A stretch of DNA of 33,702 nucleotides from Anaerolineaceae bacterium. GTDB lineage: Bacteria; Chloroflexota; Anaerolineae; Anaerolineales; Anaerolineaceae. The stretch spans positions 1-33,702 of the forward strand of contig PWSY01000117.1 of NCBI GenBank assembly GCA_003563055.1. Reading direction: 5' to 3'. The notes under the pieces are model-generated. The model worked only from the letters and a program-made list of their open reading frames with translations, was not told the DNA's origin and searched no databases. How positions within the stretch are numbered: the first letter of the stretch is position 1; the number at the start of each line of letters is the position of its first letter. Below are positions 1-7,802 of this stretch, one piece after another. A program made the translations under genes and the position numbers.

Positions 1-500
1 CCCTCATCTGCAAACCCCATCACTACCAGGCCGATTTTGGGTTCCCTATCCTGGATGGTATGCCCTCCTGCGATGACCGTGCCGGATTCAGCGGCCTTCT
101 CTGCCAGTCCACGGATAATCTCCTGTGAAATTTCAATATCCAGGCTGGGGGGCAACGCAGCCACGGTCAATGCCATAAAAGGTGTGGCGCCCATGGCGTA
201 CACATCCGAAAGGCTGTTGGCCGCCGCAATGGCCCCATAGTCATAAGGTGTATCGACCACAGGGGTAAAAAAATCAGTCGTCACAACCAGAACATGGCCG
301 TCTGGTAACCGCCAAACGGCGGAATCATCCGGGCTATCCAATCCGATCACCAGGTCTGGGTAGTTTTTATCTTGAAAAACTTGCTTGATTGGCTGCAGCA
401 CCTGCGCCAGCGCTTCCGCGCGTAATTTTGATGCTCAACCAGCACAATCAGAAAGGGTGGTCAGGCGGATTTCGCGTCCTGAGGTGGCTTGTGAAGACAT
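1..500 (-). CDS. selD: Selenide, water dikinase (SelD), selenocysteine-containing, 3' end truncated by the window edge
   Basis: Reverse-complement translation from the ATG at 500: MSSQATSGREIRLTTLSDCAG-U-ASKLRAEALAQVLQPIKQVFQDKNYPDLVIGLDSPDDSAVWRLPDGHVLVVTTDFFTPVVDTPYDYGAIAAANSLSDVYAMGATPFMALTV...AGGHTIQDREPKIGLVVMGFADEG. SelD hallmarks present (DDSAV, TTDFFTPVVD, AANSLSDVYAMG, AGGHTI). An in-frame TGA (435-437) sits at the catalytic Cys/Sec position; the frame is open on both sides. Confidence 0.93.
435..437 (-). other. In-frame UGA selenocysteine codon of selD, with candidate bacterial SECIS immediately downstream
   Basis: TGA is codon 22, in frame with the ATG at 500. Downstream RNA GCAUCAAAAUUACGCGCGGAAGCGCUGGCGCAGGUGCUGCAG contains GCGC-GGAA-GCGC (loop about 18 nt after UGA) or alternatively UGGC-GCAGGU-GCUG (loop about 30 nt after UGA). 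Confidence 0.85.
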
Positions 501-704
501 AGGAGTTCCATTCTTGGTCCTGGATTAATCACGGGGTAATTATACTGATAGTGGGGGTGGGTGGGTAGGGAATGGGTGGAGGCCGATGGGCAGTGGGGTT
601 TGGGAACTGGTTATTCGGTACTGGGTAAACGTTCTGAGACTAGAGAGCTGGGCGGCTAATCCCAATACCTAACAACAATTCACCCATTCACCAATCACCA
701 TTCA

Positions 705-1442
705 CTACTGCCCATCCTGCTGGCATGCCTCAACAAAGGCCTTGAAAAGGGCCTGTGAGCACGGGTCATCAGGCAGGCATTCCGGGTGCCACTGCACACC
801 CAGGCCAAAGGACGTGTTGTTAACCTCTACAGCTTCTACCAGCCCATCCGGCGCAAAACCGGTTGCTTTAAGTCCCTTTGCCACCCGGAAAATACCCTGA
901 TGGTGCAGACTATTAACCCGGATTTCATCCAGAGCGATGATTTCATCCAGCTTACTCCCACAGGTAATGCTAACCGTGTGAGTCAGTTTATCACGGGGAT
1001 AGTCAGGATAATAATCGTGCTTTAATGCATGCGTCACGCAGTCTTCGATGTGCTCATATAAGCTGCCTCCCAGGGTCACATTGAGAACCTGGATTCCCCT
1101 GCAAATGGCCAGGATTGGCTTATGTTCATCGAGCGCATTTCTAAGCAATGATGTCTCCAGGGTATCACGCTGCGGGCAAATACCATATACCCTGGGGTGC
1201 ATTTCGCCTCCATAATGGATGGGGTCCAGGTCACCGCCGCCAGTCAGCATAATGCCATCCAGGCGGGGCAATAGCGCCGCCAGTGCTTCTTCACCAAGCC
1301 CGGTTGGGATCATAACAGGGATTCCGCCAGCTTTCTGGATAGCAAAGATATACGCCTGGCCAACGTCGCATACCTGGCTGCCCATCTTATTAACGGAAAG
1401 CCCACCAGTGATTCCGATCAGTGGTGATTGAACTTGTGACAT
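705..1442 (-). CDS. Gamma-glutamyl-gamma-aminobutyrate hydrolase family peptidase (class I glutamine amidotransferase-like)
   Basis: MSQVQSPLIGITGG...LDGIMLTGGGDLDPIHYG...PILAICRGIQVLNVTLGGSLYEHI...VQWHPE: nucleophile Cys in AICRG plus HPE. The start at 1442 is preferred over 1454 because GGAGGTG lies just upstream of it. Confidence 0.88.
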   Translation of the reverse strand: MSQVQSPLIGITGGLSVNKMGSQVCDVGQAYIFAIQKAGGIPVMIPTGLGEEALAALLPRLDGIMLTGGGDLDPIHYGGEMHPRVYGICPQRDTLETSLLRNALDEHKPILAICRGIQVLNVTLGGSLYEHIEDCVTHALKHDYYPDYPRDKLTHTVSITCGSKLDEIIALDEIRVNSLHHQGIFRVAKGLKATGFAPDGLVEAVEVNNTSFGLGVQWHPECLPDDPCSQALFKAFVEACQQDGQ

Positions 1443-1460
1443 AGGCACCTCCATAAGACA

Positions 1461-1517
1461 AAAACCTCATCAAGTCTCAACGATGCTTTTACAATCACTG
1501 TTGAAGCCTGATGAGGT
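1461..1517 (-). terminator. Intrinsic terminator/attenuator-like hairpin between rplS and the downstream peptidase gene
   Basis: ACCTCATCA (1464-1472)/TGATGAGGT (1509-1517) and TCAAC (1477-1481)/GTTGA (1500-1504) separated by a 4x4 internal loop; on the minus strand the stem is followed by TTTTTGTCTT. Confidence 0.65.
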
Positions 1518-1574
1518 GTCCCGGTGACAGGATCAGGTAATTCTAATCTGAGAAAAATAGGTGTGGAATCAAAC

Positions 1575-1925
1575 CTAGAAACGCTGCTTGAGGCGAGCGC
1601 GCTTGCCAGTCAATTCACGCAGGTAATACAGACGCGCCCGTCGCACCTTGGTACGACGTTCGACAACCACCTTCTCGATGCGCGGTGAGCGCAGCATGAA
1701 GGTGCGTTCAACACCAATCCCATTGCTTGCAATCCGGCGTACGGTAAACGAGGCGTCATTTCCGCCTCCTCGCACCATGAGTAAGGTGCCTTTAAAAACT
1801 TGGATGCGTTCCCGATCCCCTTCTTTAATTTTGAGGTGCACGGCAACCGCGTCACCGGGGGAAAGATCCGGGATATTTTTATTGACCGGTGCTTCAACTG
1901 ATTTTAAGAGTTCAGCTTTGTTCAT
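1575..1925 (-). CDS. rplS: 50S ribosomal protein L19
   Basis: [49 protein letters not shown]...[27 protein letters not shown] is a typical L19 sequence. Confidence 0.96.
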   Translation of the reverse strand: MNKAELLKSVEAPVNKNIPDLSPGDAVAVHLKIKEGDRERIQVFKGTLLMVRGGGNDASFTVRRIASNGIGVERTFMLRSPRIEKVVVERRTKVRRARLYYLRELTGKRARLKQRF

Positions 1926-1989
1926 CTTTCGTTCCTTACCTTTCAAAAATTATAGCCACGTCCCCAGTTGATGGTGGGCGCGAAAAAGG

Positions 1990-1998
1990 ATTATACCA
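1990..1998 (-). promoter_or_regulatory. Extended -10 promoter element upstream of rplS
   Basis: Minus strand reads TTGTTGACTCCTATGGTGCGTGGTATAATCC: TG-G-TATAAT (extended -10) with a TTGTTG 17 nt upstream. Confidence 0.5.
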
Positions 1999-2183
1999 CG
2001 CACCATAGGAGTCAACAAGCAGACTTTTTAGAAAGGCTTGTTCAATGATTGGCCATCCTGTGGTGAACGCAGGTAGCGATTTTCGCCTCACAAGCCAGAA
2101 TATGATCGATACTTTCGTTCCTAACTACCGGCAAAGTATGATCTATAATATAATTACGGAAACAAATAAAGGAAAACAATATT

Positions 2184-2501
2184 ATGAGTATTTGGGAAAG
2201 GCTTTTTGGTCATCCTGCTGTCCGCCAATTACCACCAGAGCAAAAGCGCGAAGTGAAGAAGCTGCTTGCGGACCTGATTAAAATTGGAGAAATGGACGAT
2301 TTCCTATCCGTTCATCCGGGCGGGGATTTTAACATTCGCTGTCACCACATACGCGCGCGCAGAATAGGGGAACGATTGAACAAGCTTGGCGGGCTTGAAT
2401 TGATGCAAGCTGCCCGTTCGCATGTCAGACGAAAGCTAAAACCTGTCATGGCTGAACATCTGGATTACTGCTGGCAGGATATTGGAGACTGGCAGCCCTG
2501 A
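2184..2501 (+). CDS. Hypothetical protein (105 aa)
   Basis: ORF MSIWERLFGHPAVRQLPPEQKREVKKLLADLIKIGEMDDF... preceded by AAGGAAAA and TATAAT-like sequence; no family recognised. Confidence 0.65.
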   Translation: MSIWERLFGHPAVRQLPPEQKREVKKLLADLIKIGEMDDFLSVHPGGDFNIRCHHIRARRIGERLNKLGGLELMQAARSHVRRKLKPVMAEHLDYCWQDIGDWQP

Positions 2502-2626
2502 TCTGCCAGCAATCGATAAATGTAAACGCATTTTTCTGGATGAGTTGTATCGATAATTCACCTAACAAACGCTCACGCACAGTTTTTATGAAACGCTATT
2601 CACCCATCTACTGAAGAGGAAAAAAT

Positions 2627-3103
2627 ATGATCGACCAGGACAATAATCAACACGAACACCCCCCCTATTACGATGAGAAAGCCGAAGAGAAACTCGAAAA
2701 AGAGGACGAAAAACATGAAGAAAAGCATCACGACGATCCATTGAGCTCATTCTCCTGGGCGCTGATCCTGATTTGGGCCGGGTTAGTTTTCCTTGCCTCT
2801 AACTTCGGCTGGTTGGACCAATTCCAGTTTGAGCAGCCCCTGCCTGAACCGCTTCATATCGTGGGTTTAAGCCGATGGCCTTTGATCTTTCTTGGCGCAG
2901 GTGTAATAATCTTTGCTGAAGCACTGATTCGCACTTTTGTCCCAGCTTATGGCACCTCCAGCGGCGGCAATTTCGTCCTGGCAGCCATCTTTTTAGGGAT
3001 TGGTCTGAGTGGGATCTTCAGCTGGCAGCTGGTGTGGCCCATTATCCTGATTGGTTTGGGAATTTCAGCCCTGGCCAGCGGCCTGATCCGCAACCGAAAA
3101 TAA
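2627..3103 (+). CDS. Membrane protein with DUF5668/LiaF-type transmembrane region
   Basis: Charged N-terminal tail (EEKLEKEDEKHEEKHHDD) followed by four hydrophobic segments (WALILIWAGLVFLASNFGWL, RWPLIFLGAGVIIFAEALI, FVLAAIFLGIGLSGIF, LVWPIILIGLGISALASGLI). Confidence 0.75.
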   Translation: MIDQDNNQHEHPPYYDEKAEEKLEKEDEKHEEKHHDDPLSSFSWALILIWAGLVFLASNFGWLDQFQFEQPLPEPLHIVGLSRWPLIFLGAGVIIFAEALIRTFVPAYGTSSGGNFVLAAIFLGIGLSGIFSWQLVWPIILIGLGISALASGLIRNRK

Positions 3104-3106
3104 ATC

Positions 3107-4267
3107 TCACAATCCACCCAAATCCAGCGTTTTAAACATTTGCCAGGTATGGACAATTGGTGTGTACCAGCGTTCACGCCCAATACATCGAAAATAAGGC
3201 GGCTTGTAAGCACGGATCAGGTCGCCAATTTTATATCTTGCCAAAACAGGGGTTGAGACCACCAGGCTGCCGGTTTCTCCTGGCTGCATTTCATGAAGCA
3301 TCTTGACCCCCTTACGTGTCTTCACCTCAAAAAAGAACAGGTCATAATTGGGCACCCAGGCTCGTTTTTCATCCATCTGCTGACCAAACATGCCTTCGGT
3401 AGCGCCATAAATTTCTCGGATCGCGGCCTGCCGACCATACAGCCCAAGCAAGGTTCCTGCCCGATAGGTGTTGATTCCAGGCGTACTGCCAAGAGTCATC
3501 ACCAAAATTTGCCACTTATCCTTTGGGTAACAATGGTATTTTCGGTAACAATAGCGGCCAAATTGGATCGCTGTGGGTGCCACCCCACCCAACAGGGTCA
3601 CATTCTGATCCAAACATTGTTCATATGCCAGGTCAAAACGTTGTTTCCAGGCTTCCCAGGTCTTACCTCCGCCCAAAGCGTCAATATCTTCCTGGGAAGG
3701 CACTGACCGTACCGGGGTCTTATGGGAGACAAATTTGGTATAAATACCCGAACTATACCCATATTCTAATTCTAGGTCACCCGCTTTGAGCATACCCACC
3801 ACAGAAGGAAAGTTCAGGTTGAGATTTACCCCTGCGAAAACCTGTGGTGATCGGGTCTGCATGGCGTACATCATCACTGCTCGGCCTGCAGATACCCGCA
3901 TTTCAATATCTGTTGGTGTCATGGGAATAAATTTCGTCTCACCTTTCGTTGTGCCTCGGGTGATTGCCCAACCAACCGCCGGTTCATGGAGCAAAAGCTT
4001 ATGTTCTCCGGCCATCACACGCTGAATGACTGGAAAATAATCATCATAGGTGGCAACGGGGAACTTGCTGCGATAATCCTCAATAGAACCAACCGAATCA
4101 GCCCCATATTTTTCTCCATAAGCTGTTTGCTCATAGATTTTGAGTAAATTCTGAAGGACATTTTCCTGAGTCTGGGCAGGGGTTTCAAGGGATACCTGCC
4201 AGGGCTGTAGCATCTGGGAAATTCTCTGCAAGGGTGTTTTTTCAGCTGACTGCTTATTTTCCGCCAT
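3107..4267 (-). CDS. GH3 auxin-responsive promoter-like (GH3 superfamily acyl-adenylating) protein
   Basis: YGEKYG, FPVATYDDYFPVIQRVMAGE, AITRGTTKGETKFIPMT, YGATEGMFGQQMDE: GH3-family motifs. Confidence 0.82.
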   Translation of the reverse strand: MAENKQSAEKTPLQRISQMLQPWQVSLETPAQTQENVLQNLLKIYEQTAYGEKYGADSVGSIEDYRSKFPVATYDDYFPVIQRVMAGEHKLLLHEPAVGWAITRGTTKGETKFIPMTPTDIEMRVSAGRAVMMYAMQTRSPQVFAGVNLNLNFPSVVGMLKAGDLELEYGYSSGIYTKFVSHKTPVRSVPSQEDIDALGGGKTWEAWKQRFDLAYEQCLDQNVTLLGGVAPTAIQFGRYCYRKYHCYPKDKWQILVMTLGSTPGINTYRAGTLLGLYGRQAAIREIYGATEGMFGQQMDEKRAWVPNYDLFFFEVKTRKGVKMLHEMQPGETGSLVVSTPVLARYKIGDLIRAYKPPYFRCIGRERWYTPIVHTWQMFKTLDLGGL

Positions 4268-4425
4268 AATTTAAGTAAGCTCCTTCGACTGGTTTCCGAT
4301 TACGCCATTAATTTTATCAGTTTTTTCCAACCAGATCGAAATTACAGATGTATAAACAATCCTGAAAAATTTTTACTATTTTAAATATCCAGAATCCAAT
4401 TCCCAACCTTACACTTCTAAAAAAC

Positions 4426-5055
4426 TTAAATTTCTCGTCGAATCACGACCAGTGGATTGGGCCCTATTCCCGGCAAGAGAAACCGCCATGCCCTGAAAAA
4501 ATCCGCCTCGGACATCCAGAATAAATGCCTGCCTTTATCCACCCAGGGGTTGATAAAGCCCCAGGGTGTTGAGAACTTCTCCTCAGTCAAATGATCCTCG
4601 TCATATGCTGCCAGCAGCATGCTGTGGCCCCCTGCTGATCGGGTTTGATTTCGATTTTGAGCCGTGCTACCATAATAAATGGGTGGCGATTGACGCCAGA
4701 GCCAGATCAATGTAACAATCGCCACACAATCAGGGTCAGCTAAGGACTCAAATAATAATTTGCTGTCCCCCCTGAGATATGTCCCGGTGACCGGCAGCTC
4801 CCTCGTATGCGCAAGATAACGAATCAGGCGCACCTGCATACCGGGGGTGATGGCCCAATTGGGAATCACCCGCATGAAACGTCCCCGCCACCACAGCCGG
4901 TTGACCTCGGTCGACAATGCCTCTGGGTCAATCTGTTGGTTGAGCAAAAGGCGTAGTCCTGCCGCTATAACATGAAAGCTGCAGGTGTTTCCCACTTGGC
5001 GGGTCTGGTATGCTGCCAGCTCAGCTTCACTTTTTGACTGCAGGGTTTTTCGCAT
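4426..5055 (-). CDS. Predicted papain-like/C39-like cysteine peptidase-fold protein
   Basis: RQVGNTCSFHVIAAGLRLLL (candidate nucleophile Cys), GGHSMLLAAYD (His), GFINPW (Asn): ordered C-H-N triad pattern; family not identified. Confidence 0.5.
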   Translation of the reverse strand: MRKTLQSKSEAELAAYQTRQVGNTCSFHVIAAGLRLLLNQQIDPEALSTEVNRLWWRGRFMRVIPNWAITPGMQVRLIRYLAHTRELPVTGTYLRGDSKLLFESLADPDCVAIVTLIWLWRQSPPIYYGSTAQNRNQTRSAGGHSMLLAAYDEDHLTEEKFSTPWGFINPWVDKGRHLFWMSEADFFRAWRFLLPGIGPNPLVVIRREI

Positions 5056-5094
5056 ATGGTATTTGCCAGTGAATTAAGCTGATTTGAATTTTGC

Positions 5095-7788
5095 TTAGTC
5101 TATAGTGTACCGCAACAAAGCTTCATGCAGAATGCCGCCAAAATGGAAACTGCACAGCTCTGCATGGGTGTCAATTCTTACCACTACTTTGAACTCAATT
5201 TCACGTCCAATTGCATCATACGCTCGCACTGCACAGTGACCGCCCGGGCTCATATCGCCTAACCCGGTGATGTCATACACCTCTTTGCCCGTCAATCCCA
5301 ATGATTTTACATTTTCTCCCGGCAGAAATTCGAGCGGGATGACGCCCATGCCAACCAGGTTGGCTCGATGAATGCGCTCAAAGGACTCTGCAATCACCGC
5401 CCGAACTCCCAGTAACCGCACCCCCTTGGCGGCCCAATCACGGCTGGAACCAGTACCGTATTCCTTTCCTGCGATCACAATTAGTGGAACAGCCTCAGAC
5501 TGATAATATTGCGCAGCGTCATAAATGCTAACGATCTCGCCATCAGGAAATATTCTGGTGATGCCACCCTCTCTGCCAGGGACAAGTTTGTTTTTTAAGC
5601 GGATATTGGCAAAAGTACCGCGCGTCATCACCCGGTCATTTCCTCGACGAGCGCCATAAGTATTAAAGTCCTTTTCACTGATTCCCAAAGACTTTAAATA
5701 CAAACCAGCAGGGCTGTCAGCAGATATATTGCCTGCGGGGGATATATGGTCTGTGGTGATTGAATCACCCAGCAGCGCCAATACTCTGGCGTTGAGAATA
5801 TCATCAATCCCTTCAGACAGATCAGCTTTGATATGTGTTCGAAAATAGGGTGGTTCCTGAATATAACTTGACTCTGACTCCCAGGCATACACTGATGTGG
5901 CCCGGCCTGGATTAATCGACGCCCAGTTTTGATCCCCTTCAAACAAGTCTGCGTAAATTTGCTTGAATATCTCAGGCTGGATTGTTGAAAACAAAGCCTT
6001 TACCTCGGTAATCGTTGGGTAAATGTCGTGGAAATAGACCAGGTCCCCGTCCTTATCAACGCCAAGCGGATCGCTTAAAAGGTTGATATCGACCGTTCCT
6101 GCCAACGCATAGGCAACAACCAGTGGTGGGGAGGCCAGATAATTGGCACGGGTTAAGGGATGAATTCGCCCCTCAAAATTTCGGTTGCCTGAAGAAATAC
6201 TGGCTGTGACCAAGGTTTGGTTCTGCAAAGCCTCTCTTATTTCAGGGGCAAGCGGACCCGAGTTGCCAATACAGGTGCCACAACCATAACCCACAAGGAC
6301 AAAGCCCAATTCTGCCAGGGGTGCTAATAACCCTGCTTTTTTTAAGTAAGCGGTTACGACACGGGAACCCGGCATCAGCGAGCATTTTACAGCCGGATTA
6401 ACGAATAGACCACGTTCTAGGGCTTTTTTTGCTAAAAGACCTGCGCTTAACATGACCAGCGGATTGGATGTGTTCGTACACGACGTAATCGCTGCGATCA
6501 ATAACGAGCCATGGCTGAGCGCAACAGTTTTCCCTTCAACTGAGATTCTGACTTCACGCTTCTGTTCATCTTCTGACAGGTTAAAACCACGTTCTTTGTG
6601 ACTCCTGGCTAAATCCCTGACAAAGATATCTCGCATATTAGACAGACCTACCCTGTCCTGGGGCCGAAATGGCCCGGCCAGGCTGGCCTCTACCTGCGAA
6701 AGATCAATCGTGATGACTTCAGTAAATTGTGGGTCAGGCACACTGGCATGGCGAAACAACCCTTGAGCGCGGCAATAGGCTTCAACCAATGCCACCTGTT
6801 GAGGATTGCGCCCGGTCAAGCTCAGGTAGGTTAAAGTCTGACCATCTACTGGAAAATAGGTCACCGTCGCACCGCTCTCCGGCGACATATTTGCGATCAT
6901 CGCCCGGTCTGGGATAGAAATCTGGTCCAGACCACTGCCAAAACACTCAACAAATTTACCAACAACGCCAACTTGCCTTAACCGTTCCACAATCGTCAGG
7001 CACAGGTCAGTGGGAGTGACCCTGTCTGGCAGTGAACCCTGGAATTCTAACCCGATTACATCCGGCAGAACCAGGTCAACAGGGTTGCCCAGCAGGGCTG
7101 AAATCGCCTCAATCCCCCCCACACCCCAACCCAGCACACCCAGCCCATTGATCATCGGAGTATGAGAATCGGTTCCAAAGACCGTATCTGGAAAGGCTGT
7201 TGATAATCCCTGATGTTTCCTGTGGGTAACCACAGTGGCCAGGTATTCCAGGTTGATTTGGTGAACGATCCCTTTGCCCGGCGGTACCACCCGAAAATTG
7301 TCAAACGCGTCCTGCGCCCAGCGAAGTAATACATAGCGCTCACGGTTGCGAGCATATTCCAGTTGCACATTGAGCCCCATTGCGTTGGGTGAATTATTAA
7401 AGTCAACTTGCAAGGAGTGATCGATAACCAGGTCAACGGGAATTTGTGGTGAGAGGTTGGCTGGATTTCCCCCCATACGAACACAAGCACTGCGTATGGC
7501 TGCCAGGTCAACGACCAGGGGAACCCCTGTCAGATCTTGTAACAGCACCCGTGCTGGTGAAAATGGCACGGAAGGGCGTTTGACAGAAACAGGTTGCCAT
7601 TCCAGTAGCGCTTCTACTCCTTGTGCGGCCCTTTCATCCCCTTGGGCATGGCGCAGGGTATTCTCTAATAGGATTCGTATCGAAAAAGGGAACCGCTGTA
7701 AATGTTCGCCTGCATAGGTTGGCAAATCAAAGTAATGCAAGTGGCAAAAGGGTTCTGAGAGGTGATTTTTCATGAGGTAACTCCGCAA
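5095..7788 (-). CDS. acnA: Aconitate hydratase A
   Basis: 897 aa; VFGTDSHTPMINGLGVLGWGVGGIEA, AAITSCTNTSNPLVMLSAGLLAKKA, GYGCGTCIGNSGPL, AGKEYGTGSSRDWAAKG: AcnA/IRP-type signatures. Confidence 0.97.
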   Translation of the reverse strand: MRSYLMKNHLSEPFCHLHYFDLPTYAGEHLQRFPFSIRILLENTLRHAQGDERAAQGVEALLEWQPVSVKRPSVPFSPARVLLQDLTGVPLVVDLAAIRSACVRMGGNPANLSPQIPVDLVIDHSLQVDFNNSPNAMGLNVQLEYARNRERYVLLRWAQDAFDNFRVVPPGKGIVHQINLEYLATVVTHRKHQGLSTAFPDTVFGTDSHTPMINGLGVLGWGVGGIEAISALLGNPVDLVLPDVIGLEFQGSLPDRVTPTDLCLTIVERLRQVGVVGKFVECFGSGLDQISIPDRAMIANMSPESGATVTYFPVDGQTLTYLSLTGRNPQQVALVEAYCRAQGLFRHASVPDPQFTEVITIDLSQVEASLAGPFRPQDRVGLSNMRDIFVRDLARSHKERGFNLSEDEQKREVRISVEGKTVALSHGSLLIAAITSCTNTSNPLVMLSAGLLAKKALERGLFVNPAVKCSLMPGSRVVTAYLKKAGLLAPLAELGFVLVGYGCGTCIGNSGPLAPEIREALQNQTLVTASISSGNRNFEGRIHPLTRANYLASPPLVVAYALAGTVDINLLSDPLGVDKDGDLVYFHDIYPTITEVKALFSTIQPEIFKQIYADLFEGDQNWASINPGRATSVYAWESESSYIQEPPYFRTHIKADLSEGIDDILNARVLALLGDSITTDHISPAGNISADSPAGLYLKSLGISEKDFNTYGARRGNDRVMTRGTFANIRLKNKLVPGREGGITRIFPDGEIVSIYDAAQYYQSEAVPLIVIAGKEYGTGSSRDWAAKGVRLLGVRAVIAESFERIHRANLVGMGVIPLEFLPGENVKSLGLTGKEVYDITGLGDMSPGGHCAVRAYDAIGREIEFKVVVRIDTHAELCSFHFGGILHEALLRYTID

Positions 7789-7802
7789 AGTTTTCGTGAT
7801 GC

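Noticed and set aside
37-240. Plus-strand ORF of 67 aa
   Set aside because: Antisense to the convincing selD reading frame; no recognisable protein motifs.
435-437. Treating the TGA in selD as a pseudogenising nonsense mutation
   Set aside because: It falls exactly at the catalytic Cys/Sec site known to be Sec in some SelD proteins, and the frame is intact on both sides.
1610-1971. Alternative-frame ORFs over rplS (1610-1897, 1648-1971)
   Set aside because: Overlap the clear L19 coding frame.
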